Assembly: GCA_021816725.1 (NCBI GenBank)
Contig: JAKAXD010000002.1
Location: 49,957-113,956, forward strand
Length of the DNA: 64,000 nt
Source of the DNA: Thermoplasmata archaeon
GTDB taxonomy: Archaea > Thermoplasmatota > Thermoplasmata > Thermoplasmatales > GCA-001856825
Direction of reading: 5' to 3'
The notes beneath the pieces are model-generated. The model saw only the letters and a program-made list of their open reading frames with translations, made no database searches and had not been told where the DNA came from. Positions 9,973 through 20,291 of this stretch are shown here, one piece after another. How positions within the stretch are numbered: the stretch's first letter is position 1; every line of letters starts with the position of its first letter. A program made the translations under genes and the position numbers.

Positions 9973-10651
9973 ATTTACTAAAAATTTCTAGCAGCTCTAT
10001 ACTCGACAACTCTTCCGGTCTGTTATCGCCGTAAATTTCAGAATCAACAATGTTTCTAATCTTCTTCCTTCTTTGCGAGAACAGTAGCTTAAGGAATTCA
10101 TCGAATCCAGGTGGTATATATTTATCTCTCTTCTCAAGTCTGAGAACAGTGCTGTATACTTCTGGAGATGGAGTGAATTTGGATGGAGGAATGTCAAATT
10201 TCCTTTCTATCCTGAACTTCATCTGCATCATGATAGAAAGCCTGGAATACTCCCTTGTCTTTGGAATAGCAGTTATCCTATCAGCAACCTCTTTCTGGAT
10301 CGTAACTACGCCTTCATCGAACCTGCTGTTCCACAGTTTTTCCAGAAGAGGGGAAGAGATGGAATACGGCATGTTCGAAATGAACACGTCAAACACGGGC
10401 CATTCAACCTTCAGAGCATCTCCTGAAATTATTTTTGCATCTGGAAAAGAATCAACCAATCGTTTTACGAATCCTTTCTCCCTCTCAATTATGGTCAGTG
10501 ACCTGTAGTTCCTCAAGAACCTAGTAAGCTGACCCAATCCTGCACCAACCTCCAGAACATCTTTGTCTTGAACATTTACGATAGAAACTATATTCTCTGC
10601 AATCCTGGTGTCATTGAGGAAGTTTATTCCTGAGCTTCTATTCCTGTGCAT
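9950..10651 (-). CDS. ksgA: 16S rRNA (adenine(1518)-N(6)/adenine(1519)-N(6))-dimethyltransferase
   Basis: LEVGAGLGQLT SAM motif, SNMPYSISSPL. Confidence 0.93.
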   Translation of the reverse strand: MHRNRSSGINFLNDTRIAENIVSIVNVQDKDVLEVGAGLGQLTRFLRNYRSLTIIEREKGFVKRLVDSFPDAKIISGDALKVEWPVFDVFISNMPYSISSPLLEKLWNSRFDEGVVTIQKEVADRITAIPKTREYSRLSIMMQMKFRIERKFDIPPSKFTPSPEVYSTVLRLEKRDKYIPPGFDEFLKLLFSQRRKKIRNIVDSEIYGDNRPEELSSIELLEIFSKFSGQRQS

Positions 10652-10654
10652 CGC

Positions 10655-11212
10655 CTATCCGGAAACGAACAGCCTATGCCTTTCATCCTTGTTCTTGAGT
10701 TCCCTGATAATCCGCTCCGTGATCATTTTCTCAGGATCCCTGAGGCCCTTGACCCTAGACTTAAGGTCCTGAAAGTTCTTGAATGGCCCCTTCTTCCTTT
10801 CGTCAAGTATCTCCCACATGAGGTTCCTTCCTACGCCATAGAGAAGATCAAGCTGGTGGAGTCTTGCCGTAACCGGTTGTGCGTTGTTGAAGAAATTCAC
10901 GAATCTCTGTTCGTTGTTTTCTACTATTTGCCTCAGTACAAATTCAATCTCATTCTGGGCACCTGGTGTCAGCTCATCAAAGGAAATCCTTCTTCTTACG
11001 CTTCCTATCTTATCCCTCTTCTCTATATCCTTCCCGATGTACACCCTGTCTCCTATCGCCATCGCAACACCCTGCTTCGGTATAAGCTCGAAGAGTTTCA
11101 GCTCCTCTTCCCCTATTGCGAGCGAGAGTGGAACCCTCTTGAATGCTTTTTCTTCCATCCTTCCTTGTGGTAGAATGTCAAGGACGTACGCATACTCTTC
11201 CAAGGTAGTCAC
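10655..11212 (-). CDS. DUF655-family predicted RNA-binding protein
   Basis: YAYVLDILPQGR N-terminus, C-terminal helix-hairpin-helix; characteristic position between ksgA and rpo4. Confidence 0.88.
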   Translation of the reverse strand: MTTLEEYAYVLDILPQGRMEEKAFKRVPLSLAIGEEELKLFELIPKQGVAMAIGDRVYIGKDIEKRDKIGSVRRRISFDELTPGAQNEIEFVLRQIVENNEQRFVNFFNNAQPVTARLHQLDLLYGVGRNLMWEILDERKKGPFKNFQDLKSRVKGLRDPEKMITERIIRELKNKDERHRLFVSG

Positions 11213-11523
11213 CTGCTCTTGTGAAGAGTTTCAATGATCTTGTTTCCCAGTTCCTGTTCAAGGTTTTGAACGTGGGGGTACAGGATAGACCTTAGTTCAT
11301 CTATGTTTGCCGGCATGATGTCTATGACCTTTACTGCAAGCATCTCTTCCAGTCCTAATGAAACTAGCTCCTTTTGAAGTTTTGCAGCCTTTTCCTCTGA
11401 AACTTTGGAGAATTTGGTGAGGTGCTTAAGTGCAGACGCTTGGACATCAGTGAGTTCTCTTTCCTTTGAAGCATTAGAGAGCAGTTCCTTTGCCTTGGCC
11501 AGTGGGATGTATTTTACTTTCAT
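11209..11523 (-). CDS. rpoF: DNA-directed RNA polymerase subunit Rpo4 (RpoF)
   Basis: Rpo4 HRDC-like domain; operon context. Confidence 0.85.
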   Translation of the reverse strand: MKVKYIPLAKAKELLSNASKERELTDVQASALKHLTKFSKVSEEKAAKLQKELVSLGLEEMLAVKVIDIMPANIDELRSILYPHVQNLEQELGNKIIETLHKSR

Positions 11524-11532
11524 TCCCCTGAT

Positions 11533-11823
11533 TCACGCCCTTCTTAAATGAATTGGATAAGCAACGACTGTCTTGGGTTTCCCCTGATCGCTTATCTTAA
11601 TGACGTATGCATCTCCTCTCTGTCCCTCAACGACCCCCGTCATACCCTGAAATCTCTTGAAAGGCATACCCTTGTGAAAAGATGGTTCTAAATCGATGGC
11701 TACACTGTCTCCTACCTTGAACGTCTTAACTATCCTGTTTACGGTAATTGGTCCCCTCTCGTTCAACCTCTTCCTCATCTTGTATCTAGTCTTAGATCTG
11801 GGACCGTGAGACATTTTTCCCAT
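11533..11823 (-). CDS. rpl21e: 50S ribosomal protein L21e
   Basis: SHGPRSKTRYKMRK...HKGMPFKRFQGMTG. Confidence 0.95.
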   Translation of the reverse strand: MGKMSHGPRSKTRYKMRKRLNERGPITVNRIVKTFKVGDSVAIDLEPSFHKGMPFKRFQGMTGVVEGQRGDAYVIKISDQGKPKTVVAYPIHLRRA

Positions 11824-11834
11824 TTTTCCATCTC

Positions 11835-12902
11835 CTATTTGACTTCGAGCACATTAAGATAATCTATTTTAACGTTTATGTCCAATTCGTCCTTGAGGTT
11901 TGGGACTGTACGACCGTTGTCTCCCGTGATGAATTCCTTGATGTATGTACCTGCCTCCGCCCTTATGACTAACACCAGGTGGCCCTCATTATATTGCTTG
12001 ACTTCCATTGACCTAATAGTCCTTTCCCTAAGCTTATCCTTCCTAATGTTCAGTACCCTCCTGGGGGTCTTCTGGTTGATCCTGAGATTGCTATACTTCT
12101 TCAAGATCTCCTCTATTCCATCTATTGCATTCCCCTCTATTGTTAGACCGACTTCATATGTCTTGTCGGGCCTCTGAGTCTTCATATCCTCTATTTCAAC
12201 AGGGTTCGCCGGGGATAATTCAATTATCTCAACCCCGCCACCTGAAAACTTCAGTACCTCCTCTGAAATTCTCGCAGGATCGAATGTGCGCTTGCGGGGG
12301 TTCTTGATTTCAACGTAGAATGGCCTTCCATTGCCGAGCATCAGGGCATCAACGTCTTCCCTGCCTGACGCATAGAAATTATAGTCGCTGCCCTTGAGTA
12401 GGTCACAAGCTGTCAAGCCTATGTATTCTGAAATAGACTTCTCCCTCTCCTTCCCTATCCCCGGCTTTATCCACGGAGATTGAGGGATACCTCTCCTCTT
12501 CTTGAGGTACCTTCCCTTCAGGTATATTGGCCTAATCCATATTGAGTAATCCATGTTTTCCTGATTTACAGTGAATACAATCTCTGGCCTGGAAAAATCA
12601 GCCCTGTAAGGGAGTTCAGCTTCTATCTTTGAGCCCAAGGCAACCTGGAATTCATCCTTGTAACTCCTGAGCTTCACTCCTGTCTTCTCTGCAAGTTCAA
12701 TTTCCTTTCTCAGGTTTCCCTTCGGCGTTCTCAACCCTATCAGGAATGTAGAGAAATCATACTTTTTGGTTTCTCCTTCAAACATTACAAAATAATCTTC
12801 AACATGGTCCAGAATGTCACCGCAAAGTTCACAGCTTCCTTCCCCTGATTCTGAATAGTCGTTATAGGATAGCCTTTCTTTGCATCTTGGGCAAAGGTAC
12901 AT
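11835..12902 (-). CDS. pus10: tRNA pseudouridine(54/55) synthase Pus10
   Basis: N-terminal Zn finger, GREDVDALMLGNGRPFYVEIKNP, AGTYIKEFITGDNGRT. Confidence 0.93.
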   Translation of the reverse strand: MYLCPRCKERLSYNDYSESGEGSCELCGDILDHVEDYFVMFEGETKKYDFSTFLIGLRTPKGNLRKEIELAEKTGVKLRSYKDEFQVALGSKIEAELPYRADFSRPEIVFTVNQENMDYSIWIRPIYLKGRYLKKRRGIPQSPWIKPGIGKEREKSISEYIGLTACDLLKGSDYNFYASGREDVDALMLGNGRPFYVEIKNPRKRTFDPARISEEVLKFSGGGVEIIELSPANPVEIEDMKTQRPDKTYEVGLTIEGNAIDGIEEILKKYSNLRINQKTPRRVLNIRKDKLRERTIRSMEVKQYNEGHLVLVIRAEAGTYIKEFITGDNGRTVPNLKDELDINVKIDYLNVLEVK

Positions 12903-13034
12903 CTACTTGACTTCTACTGTCTTCACAACATTCCCGGGAATCCTCACAAAGACCTTGGATCCACACTCACATTCGAACTGTGTTGTATCTCCTTCGTCCT
13001 TCAGTTCCCTTCCACACCTTATGCACTTAAACAT
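12903..13034 (-). CDS. rpoP: DNA-directed RNA polymerase subunit P (Rpo12), 43 aa
   Basis: MFKCIRCGRELKDEGDTTQFECECGSKVFVRIPGN; the 112-aa track ORF is an over-extension into rpl37Ae. Confidence 0.9.
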   Translation of the reverse strand: MFKCIRCGRELKDEGDTTQFECECGSKVFVRIPGNVVKTVEVK

Positions 13035-13284
13035 TTTCCAGGTCCACCTTCTTGAATTCAGTACTAAGTTCAGGAGAATATGCATCTCCGACAAACTCGA
13101 AGCCGCACTTTCTGCAACCCCAGATACCAGGATGTATCCTCTTGACTGATACGTGGTGACACCTAGGGCATATGTAAGTGGTTTTCCTGAGATTTTCCAT
13201 CTCAAGCCACCTCTTCTTGACAGTAGAACCATACCTGGCACCGAATCTGCCAGAACTTCCTACCTTCCTTGTCTTCTTGGTCAT
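13027..13284 (-). CDS. rpl37ae: 50S ribosomal protein L37Ae
   Basis: RKVGSSGRFGARYGSTVKKR...CPRCHHVSVKRIHPGIWGCRKCG. Confidence 0.96.
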   Translation of the reverse strand: MTKKTRKVGSSGRFGARYGSTVKKRWLEMENLRKTTYICPRCHHVSVKRIHPGIWGCRKCGFEFVGDAYSPELSTEFKKVDLENV

Positions 13285-13288
13285 GGAC

Positions 13289-14074
13289 TCATTTCCCCAG
13301 TACTCTCTTCCTAATATCCTTTCCCACTTTAATCGATGTATCGACTGCAGAAAACAGTTCCTCCTTCGTGATGCTGCCGCCTAGTCCTTTCTGCATTGCA
13401 ACAACGTCCCCGTTCTCATTCGTTGCTACTGACAATCTTGCCGACGCAACCTCCTCCTCTTCAAGGTTGGGATCCGCAAGGAGGGTATTGCCGATCTTTG
13501 CGAACGTCACATTGATTGGAATGTGGTTTATTGGCAGCTGGAAATCCTCGGCACCGATCTTCGATGCAGGGACCTTTGCCTCAAGCAGAGCAGCCACTGC
13601 TCCGAGCGAGCAGGCGTCTATCAGGTTGCCGTCATAATCCAGGATGTGCATGTCGATGAATACGACCCAGACCTTCTCCCCTTCCTTTATCACCAGCTTG
13701 TCAAGATCTATCATCTTTGATTCCCTAATACCCCTGTCAACGACCCTCGCCAGTTCAATTGCATCTTCGCCTGGTGGTCCCGATTCAAAAGTAGGCGAAG
13801 CCATTGGTAGTAGTTCTGCATTGGTCGTCAGTATGCCGCTGTTGGGGGTGTCCGGAAATGGTTCCCCCTGCTCAATCTTGATGCCTACGAGTACCCTCGT
13901 GTCGCCGAGTCTAACTTCAGCTGATCCCTCTGCCCTCGGAACGAAGTTTGTGTTAACTACTGCAGTCCTAATCTCGTCAAACTTCCTGCCGTCTATCCTG
14001 CTCCCCTCAGCACATATTTTCTCCAGGTATTCCCTCTTTAATCCATAAACTATCTCATCTGCGCTCTTACTCAC
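13289..14074 (-). CDS. rrp42: Exosome complex protein Rrp42
   Basis: RNase PH-fold; GTG at 14072-14074 or 14081-14083 is a likelier start than the track start, which lies deep inside rrp41. Confidence 0.92.
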   Translation of the reverse strand: MSKSADEIVYGLKREYLEKICAEGSRIDGRKFDEIRTAVVNTNFVPRAEGSAEVRLGDTRVLVGIKIEQGEPFPDTPNSGILTTNAELLPMASPTFESGPPGEDAIELARVVDRGIRESKMIDLDKLVIKEGEKVWVVFIDMHILDYDGNLIDACSLGAVAALLEAKVPASKIGAEDFQLPINHIPINVTFAKIGNTLLADPNLEEEEVASARLSVATNENGDVVAMQKGLGGSITKEELFSAVDTSIKVGKDIRKRVLGK

Positions 14075-14828
14075 TGCGCTCACCTTCCTTTTCACTTTCA
14101 CTGGCCTTGTATTTTGCAAGAAGCGCCTCCTTCTGAAGGTCAGAAATGTACATCGCTGCCTTCTTTGAGAGCTCAACTGCTTCTTCCAGCTCGTCTCTTG
14201 TCATATTCCCATCCATCTGTAGCAGGACTATCTCCTGAGTCCTTGGAATAATGGCCATTGGCAGGTCAGCCTGTCCGAAGTTGTCTTCCTCCTTGTTCAG
14301 GTCGAGGACCACCTTCCCATCGATCTTGCCGGATGCACATCCAACCACCAGGTCCTTCATTGGTATGCCCGCATCCACGAGTGCAACTGATGCGGCTGTC
14401 AGTCCCGCAATTCTTGTGCCTGCATCAGCCTGAAGGACCTCGATGTAGACATCTATGCTCGTCCTTGGGAACTGTTCCGTGAATACTGCACACTCCAGCG
14501 CTTCCCCTATGACTTTGCTTATTTCTACTGCCCTTCTATCAGGCCCAGGTCTCTTTCTCTCGTCAACGGAAAAAGCAGCCATATTGTATCTTGCATTTAT
14601 TATCGCCCTGGAAGGATTCTGTGTGTGCTTCGGGAATGCTTCCCTCGGCCCGTAAACAGCAACTAGAACCTTGTTTCCTCCCCATTCGATGTATGCTGAT
14701 CCATCCGCCCTGTTAAGCACTCCTACTTCTATCCTGATAGGCCTTAACTCGTTGAACTTCCTTCCGTCTATTCTCAAACCATCTTCATTTATCAGTTTTA
14801 TATCGCTTTGCGTTCCCAATTCAATCAC
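14067..14828 (-). CDS. rrp41: Exosome complex exonuclease Rrp41
   Basis: [32 protein letters not shown]. Confidence 0.95.
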   Translation of the reverse strand: MIELGTQSDIKLINEDGLRIDGRKFNELRPIRIEVGVLNRADGSAYIEWGGNKVLVAVYGPREAFPKHTQNPSRAIINARYNMAAFSVDERKRPGPDRRAVEISKVIGEALECAVFTEQFPRTSIDVYIEVLQADAGTRIAGLTAASVALVDAGIPMKDLVVGCASGKIDGKVVLDLNKEEDNFGQADLPMAIIPRTQEIVLLQMDGNMTRDELEEAVELSKKAAMYISDLQKEALLAKYKASESEKEGERSE

Positions 14829-15495
14829 CTTTGTTCTCTTCCAATATCTTTTTCACTCTGTCCGTCAATCCAGACGTGTGCGCCTCTTTCTCTATATACT
14901 TCAAAATTTTCTTCACTGCCATTACCTTGTCAGCAGATCCGTCAAGCCATACTACCCCATTCTGTCCAAGCTGGATCTTTACTCCCGTCATTTCCTTGAT
15001 CGTGTTGACCATTGACCCCGCCTTTCCTATGATACGGGAGACCTTGGTCGGCTGAACCATTACTATGTGGCCTCCCTCAAGTTTTCTCAGGCCTGCATCC
15101 TTCAGCGAGAGCCAGATCTGCCTGGACTCCGTTATCTCATTGACCTTGAGGAACACAGTATCGCCTATTCCAAGTATCTTGTTCAGATCCTGGTCCAGAT
15201 TTTTCCACGGCGTATCGTTAATGTGCAGGAAACCCGGATACGGACCTCTGATGTCCATGATCCAGAACGACGGGGCTATGTCTATTACCTTTCCAATTAT
15301 CCTGTCGTTCCTTACAGGATAGTATTTCCCAGACAGCGGAATTATGTTGGCGTAGTTGTTGTAGGTCTGCAGTACGCCCATCTGATACGAGTAATACTTC
15401 CCGTTCTCGTGATAAATTCCGTTTCCCTGTTTCATTCCTTCTAGATTTATCTCCTCTCCTGGCAAAACAATCTTCCTTTCCATATCCAAATACAT
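14821..15495 (-). CDS. rrp4: Exosome RNA-binding protein Rrp4
   Basis: S1/KH domains, operon position. Confidence 0.93.
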   Translation of the reverse strand: MYLDMERKIVLPGEEINLEGMKQGNGIYHENGKYYSYQMGVLQTYNNYANIIPLSGKYYPVRNDRIIGKVIDIAPSFWIMDIRGPYPGFLHINDTPWKNLDQDLNKILGIGDTVFLKVNEITESRQIWLSLKDAGLRKLEGGHIVMVQPTKVSRIIGKAGSMVNTIKEMTGVKIQLGQNGVVWLDGSADKVMAVKKILKYIEKEAHTSGLTDRVKKILEENKGD

Positions 15496-15501
15496 TCACC
15501 T

Positions 15502-16209
15502 CTATTTTATCAACCTTATATTCACATTACCTTTTGTTCTCTTGTTCAGGAAGTCGTAAAGCTGATCCTGAACCCCACCGGGAATCTCTATAATTGCACT
15601 GTAATTCCCGTTGTTCTTCCAATCTTCCTTGAGTATCTGTCCGAGGTGGGCCATTTCTGCATATATTTTCCCGTACTCTGTTCCCGGTACCTCGATCTCC
15701 ATCTTAACGTGCTCGAACCTGATCGGAAGAATGATCCTTATAGCCTTCAGAACCTCATTGACCTGTTCCTCTGCGCTCTTAAATGGATCCACCCTGACCT
15801 TTGCTTCCTCCATTGCTTTCTCTATCCTCTGCGGCGGATGTGGCGTTCCTGACTGAGGATTCATGGACTCCCTAGATATTATCTCTACGATTTGCCTTCT
15901 CTTCTCTTCAAGCATCTTGCGCCTTTGTTCTGTTGTAAGCTGTACCTGGCCCCTCTTCACTATCTCTACTACTACAGTCTGAAAGTCGTCAGTGCCAAAT
16001 ACCTCTTTTATTACTTCTTCTGATGCTCTGTCCCCTTTGCTGCTGTCCTTGAATATCATGTCAGTGGCCACGTAGTCAGATACGTTTACGTTTTTCCCCG
16101 ATTTGATCAAATCCACAAGTTTCTGGTCAATGAGCACCTCGAACCTGTGGCCCTTTGATTCGTATCTGGCAATAAGAGCGTCCTCTACTTTGACCATTAC
16201 CCTTCTCAC
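15502..16209 (-). CDS. Ribosome maturation protein SDO1/SBDS homologue
   Basis: VKVEDALIARYESKGHRFEVLIDQ. Confidence 0.94.
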   Translation of the reverse strand: MRRVMVKVEDALIARYESKGHRFEVLIDQKLVDLIKSGKNVNVSDYVATDMIFKDSSKGDRASEEVIKEVFGTDDFQTVVVEIVKRGQVQLTTEQRRKMLEEKRRQIVEIISRESMNPQSGTPHPPQRIEKAMEEAKVRVDPFKSAEEQVNEVLKAIRIILPIRFEHVKMEIEVPGTEYGKIYAEMAHLGQILKEDWKNNGNYSAIIEIPGGVQDQLYDFLNKRTKGNVNIRLIK

Positions 16210-16946
16210 TTGTTGCCTATGAGCTTGTTGGTTTCCTCCGGAGATAGAATTTTGAACTTTTGTCCCTTCGTTATGACCCCAACACTCACTGTCCCGAGCC
16301 CCTGTCCCTGTTCAAGTCCTGCCTTGAGCGCCTTTATCCCGAGTTCCGCAGCATCTTTCAGTTGCATGTTGCTTCTATATTCCTTTTCCAGGATTTCTAC
16401 TGCTGCATCCCTTCCATATCCTATAGCATCTGCCTTGTAACCAGTTGAGAGACCTGAAGGATCAGTCTCAAATAGGGTTATGCCCGTTTCGTCGATTCCA
16501 GTTATCAGAAGAGATGCTCCGAATGGCCTTACTCCGCCGTACTGCGTGTACTGCTGTAGGAGGTCGCACACCTTCTTAACCAATGACTCCACTATTATAT
16601 CCTGTCCGTATGTAACCTTCTCAGACTGGGCCTGGAGTCTCGCATGGTCTATCAATATCCTAGCGTCCCCGATAAGACCAGATGAGGCAGCACCGATGTG
16701 ACCGTCGATTGTGAATATTTTTTCAATACTTCTCTCGTCTATAAGTCCGCTCTTCACCCTCTTGTCTGCCATGAGGATTGCTCCGTCCTCAAACACGATA
16801 CCAATGGCAGTCGTACCTCTCTTGACGGCTTCCCTTGCATACTCTACCTGGAACAATCTTCCGTCCGGTGAGAACACTGTGATAGCCCTATCATATGCCA
16901 TTTGTGCTGATTGCATCATTTCACCTACTTTCTCCGTATATGTCAA
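16206..16946 (-). CDS. psmA: Proteasome alpha subunit
   Basis: AYDRAITVFSPDGRLFQVEYA. Confidence 0.97.
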   Translation of the reverse strand: MTYTEKVGEMMQSAQMAYDRAITVFSPDGRLFQVEYAREAVKRGTTAIGIVFEDGAILMADKRVKSGLIDERSIEKIFTIDGHIGAASSGLIGDARILIDHARLQAQSEKVTYGQDIIVESLVKKVCDLLQQYTQYGGVRPFGASLLITGIDETGITLFETDPSGLSTGYKADAIGYGRDAAVEILEKEYRSNMQLKDAAELGIKALKAGLEQGQGLGTVSVGVITKGQKFKILSPEETNKLIGNK

Positions 16947-16992
16947 CGCAGTAATAAACCTTTATGAGGATATTATAGCTAGAAAAAGCTAC

Positions 16993-17718
16993 CTAGAACC
17001 TGAATAAATCTAGCGATTCTTTCTCCTGAAAATGCAGTTCTGCTGGTATGACAATCGTTAATGGAACTTTCCCCTTTCTCCATTCCTTAACATCATTCAT
17101 TCTGCCATACGCTATAGCTTCATCTTCCGTACCAAGAGAGCTTACTACCCCTATCTCCCTGCTGTCTTCAAATACCCCTCCCTTCACTTCAGACTCCAAC
17201 CATTGGAGTTCTTCTACGGCCTCCCTCAATTCCATGGGAGGCTGGGTATCAAGAAGCAGAATCGTGTGCAGGTTCCTGTTATAGTTTTCGCGTATCTTGT
17301 CATAAGGTGATAATGGCCTGAAATTCCCTTCAAACCTGGGAAGAGATACAGGCGCTCCTATCTTATAGAGGTGAAGCCCCATCCTAGTTGCAGCAGTTGG
17401 AAAAATTGAGGAGTTGTGGAAAATTCTGACAGGAACTCCCTTCCTTGATGCTTCCTGATATATCGCAAAGTGGGTGGTTGCGGAAAATGAGTCTCCTGGT
17501 ATTACGATTGAAACATTACCCTCCTCCTTGAATAACCATTCAAAGTCTTCGAGCATTTTCCTGCTGGCAAATGTCAGTTCCCTTTGCCCAAATTTCTTTA
17601 GATAATTTGGGGAGGTATAGGTGTCCACTATTATAAACCTGGAATTTTCAAGGAAATCCATCTCCTCCATCGTAAAGCTCTTTGGAGGGTTGAAACCTGC
17701 GGATATGAATGCTATCAT
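16993..17718 (-). CDS. dphB: Diphthine synthase
   Basis: PGDSFSATTH, NSSIFPTAATRMGLHLYKIG; tetrapyrrole-methylase fold. Confidence 0.85.
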   Translation of the reverse strand: MIAFISAGFNPPKSFTMEEMDFLENSRFIIVDTYTSPNYLKKFGQRELTFASRKMLEDFEWLFKEEGNVSIVIPGDSFSATTHFAIYQEASRKGVPVRIFHNSSIFPTAATRMGLHLYKIGAPVSLPRFEGNFRPLSPYDKIRENYNRNLHTILLLDTQPPMELREAVEELQWLESEVKGGVFEDSREIGVVSSLGTEDEAIAYGRMNDVKEWRKGKVPLTIVIPAELHFQEKESLDLFRF

Positions 17719-18425
17719 AAGAGGCCCCCAACAGTTCCCAGATCAATCGTGCCATAGGCATCCCAGAGGCCGTATACCCTCCCGTCGTTCAATTCCACCT
17801 TCTTCAACACGGGTGAGGAAATGTCATTTTTCAATATGTCCGAGCCTCCTGCATAAATCGACATTGCTGGAAGCACTATCAATCTCTCCTTCTTGAAATA
17901 TAGAAAACAGTGCAGCTTCAGCACTGAATCGACTGAATCCCTTAGGCCGACGGCAGGATGCTCATTCCCTATGATAGCAAATTCGTCCCACCTGAAAGCC
18001 TTGTGCCCGTGATGGAACGTATAACGCCCCTCCTTGTAGATGTCGTATGTTCTAAGATTCAATTTTGAAGCAATGTTAGCTACATAGTTGTCATGGTTGC
18101 CCTTTACCACGATGGGTTCAGACTTCTTTCCAATTCTTTCCAGAAGTTCATACACGTCATCCCATTCCTGTGGGGTATTCCTTGAAAATTCGTGTTTCAA
18201 ATCTCCATCTATGATGAATTTATCAGGCTTGTATCTTTTTATTATCAGGTCGACCGTGTCGTATATCATCTGGGACTGCACCCTAGGAATGAATATTCCG
18301 TTCATTGCCAGGACATCCTCGTAGCCTAGATGAATATCTGAGACGACTACGGCAGAAATATCCTCAAGATATGCTGCTCCATATCTTGTGAAGAATATAC
18401 TGTTCTCGACCTCTATCTCTTCCAT
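17715..18425 (-). CDS. Calcineurin-like metallophosphoesterase
   Basis: VVSDIHLGYE, IDGDLKHEF, KGNHDNY. Confidence 0.88.
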   Translation of the reverse strand: MEEIEVENSIFFTRYGAAYLEDISAVVVSDIHLGYEDVLAMNGIFIPRVQSQMIYDTVDLIIKRYKPDKFIIDGDLKHEFSRNTPQEWDDVYELLERIGKKSEPIVVKGNHDNYVANIASKLNLRTYDIYKEGRYTFHHGHKAFRWDEFAIIGNEHPAVGLRDSVDSVLKLHCFLYFKKERLIVLPAMSIYAGGSDILKNDISSPVLKKVELNDGRVYGLWDAYGTIDLGTVGGLL

Positions 18426-18462
18426 CTGTTGATAATTTATTTAACTACATCTAATTATCTTT

Positions 18463-19383
18463 GTGATGGAAATCGGTAAGTCAGGGGAGAGAAAACTTAT
18501 TGAAAAGATATGGAGGATTTTTGGAGAGAGAAATGAGGACGAGGATGTGCATTTTTTCTCCATTGGGGACAAATACCTCCTCCTGGCAGTAGATACCATA
18601 AACGAAAGGTATCATTTTGATAGTTCATGGGACCCTGGCTCCATCGGGAAGTTCCTAGTCGACATAAATTTGAGCGATATCGCGGCAAAGAACGGGAGAC
18701 CTTTAGAGATGATGGTATCCTTCTCATTCCCTAGGGAACTAGAGGAGCGATGGGTAACAAAAATGGTTAGCGGGATCAAGGGAGAACTGAAGAAGCACGA
18801 CGTTAAATTCTCTGGTGGGGACCTAAAGGAATCAGACAGGATTTCGCTGACCGGAATGGTCATCGGCGAAGTTCAAAAAGGGAAAGAATTCAGAAGAAGC
18901 GGTGCGAGACCTGGAGATTATGTTTACATATCGTCAAAAATTGGCAGGAATGAGAGAGCGATCATGGATTACTACAGTGGTAAATTGACGACGCCCGAGA
19001 AAATAATAGACATTAGACCTAGACTCGACCTGCTTGGAAAATTTAGCAAGCTGAAAATAACATCGTGCATTGACAATTCAGATGGTATTTACAAGTCTCT
19101 TGGCCTGCTGTCTAAAATGAGCGGAGTGATGATAAGAATAGAAAGAGACGTATCTGAAAATTCCAGGAACGAGGGCGAGAGGGAAGCGATATATGCAATG
19201 GGAGGAGATTACGAGCTCATTTTCACTTCACCTCAGAAACTAAGTGATTTCCCCCTAATAGGTAAGGTAATGAAGGGAAAAGGGGTAGTGGACCTTAACG
19301 GCAAAAGGAAGATTCCAGATGGATTCGACCACTTTAGGACCACTCCAAGGAGAGTAAGAGATTTCCATAGTAAAAAATCGTGA
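18463..19383 (+). CDS. thiL: Thiamine-monophosphate kinase-like (AIR synthase fold)
   Basis: DINLSDIAAKNGRPLEMMVSFSFPRE, GDLKESDRISLTGMVIGE. Confidence 0.82.
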   Translation: MMEIGKSGERKLIEKIWRIFGERNEDEDVHFFSIGDKYLLLAVDTINERYHFDSSWDPGSIGKFLVDINLSDIAAKNGRPLEMMVSFSFPRELEERWVTKMVSGIKGELKKHDVKFSGGDLKESDRISLTGMVIGEVQKGKEFRRSGARPGDYVYISSKIGRNERAIMDYYSGKLTTPEKIIDIRPRLDLLGKFSKLKITSCIDNSDGIYKSLGLLSKMSGVMIRIERDVSENSRNEGEREAIYAMGGDYELIFTSPQKLSDFPLIGKVMKGKGVVDLNGKRKIPDGFDHFRTTPRRVRDFHSKKS

Positions 19384-19515
19384 GAGTGATCTCCATCCAG
19401 GAGCTCAAACGGCATGACCTGCAAGTGACAATGATTGCTCCCATGTATGACTCCTAGGAAAAACGGAGATTATAAGAAATGGAAAAAATTATTAGATTGA
19501 CGAATCAATAACTGG

Positions 19516-20100
19516 GTGATTTCATTGATAAAGAAACTACTGCTGATGAGACACGGGGAAAGTTTTGCCAACGTTAACAATATAATCTCAGAGGACCTGG
19601 ATAAATATCCGCTAACTGACAGAGGGGTTGAACAGATACTCTTTTCCGCAGAACAACTGAAGGGACTGAAGTTTAAAGGGATTGTCTGCAGCCCACTGCT
19701 CAGAACGAGACAGACAGCTAAAACACTGGGAGAAGTAGTAGGGTTGAAGGTAGTAGAAAACAACAAGATTAGAGAATCGGGTCTTGGACCGTATAATGGT
19801 TACAGAGTGGATGAGGTACCTAAGCTCAAGAGGGAAGACCTTGGCATGGAAACGTGGGATTCTCAGCTGGAAAGGATGAGAAGTGCCCTGAACGACTATG
19901 ACGGAACGTACATATTTGTTAGTCATGCCCTTCCAATAAGGGTCCTCACGGCCAGTTTCCTCGGGCTTGATGAGAGGGAGAGCTTCGGAATTGATATCAA
20001 GCTGGCATCCATGACAGCTATAGATGTGGAGAAAAATAGGGTCGTCTCCATTGGGACGGTCCTTCTTACCGACAGGATAAAGAAGCTCTTTTCCTCATAG
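19516..20100 (+). CDS. Histidine phosphatase (phosphoglycerate mutase-like)
   Basis: LLMRHGESFAN, SPLLRTRQTA, FVSHALPIR. Confidence 0.88.
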   Translation: MISLIKKLLLMRHGESFANVNNIISEDLDKYPLTDRGVEQILFSAEQLKGLKFKGIVCSPLLRTRQTAKTLGEVVGLKVVENNKIRESGLGPYNGYRVDEVPKLKREDLGMETWDSQLERMRSALNDYDGTYIFVSHALPIRVLTASFLGLDERESFGIDIKLASMTAIDVEKNRVVSIGTVLLTDRIKKLFSS

Positions 20101-20102
20101 AT

Positions 20103-20118
20103 GTGCAATTCGTTGCAC
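20103..20118 (+). other. Hairpin GTGCAA-TTCG-TTGCAC just after a stop codon
   Basis: Perfect 6-bp inverted repeat with UUCG loop. Confidence 0.6.
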
Positions 20119-20291
20119 CAAAGAATGAATCCAATCGTACTGGAGCACAACACTGGATGAAATTAAGGGGAATGAAAACCGAAGGTTCGAATCAAAGAGA
20201 ATGCTAGTACATCACTTATATCCTGAAAGTTCCTTCAGTGAAACGGGCCCTTAATCATGAACCCAGACCATAATGCGTTAAGTGTCAAGGT

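Noticed and set aside
12903-13241. 112-aa track ORF
   Set aside because: Only the C-terminal 43 aa is Rpo12; the upstream part is out-of-frame translation of rpl37Ae.
14075-14176. N-terminal extension of the Rrp42 track ORF
   Set aside because: Arg-rich [19 protein letters not shown] is out-of-frame translation of the rrp41 3' end.
20183-20193. tRNA T-loop-like GGTTCGAATC
   Set aside because: Flanking bases do not form a T stem and no acceptor/anticodon arms are present.
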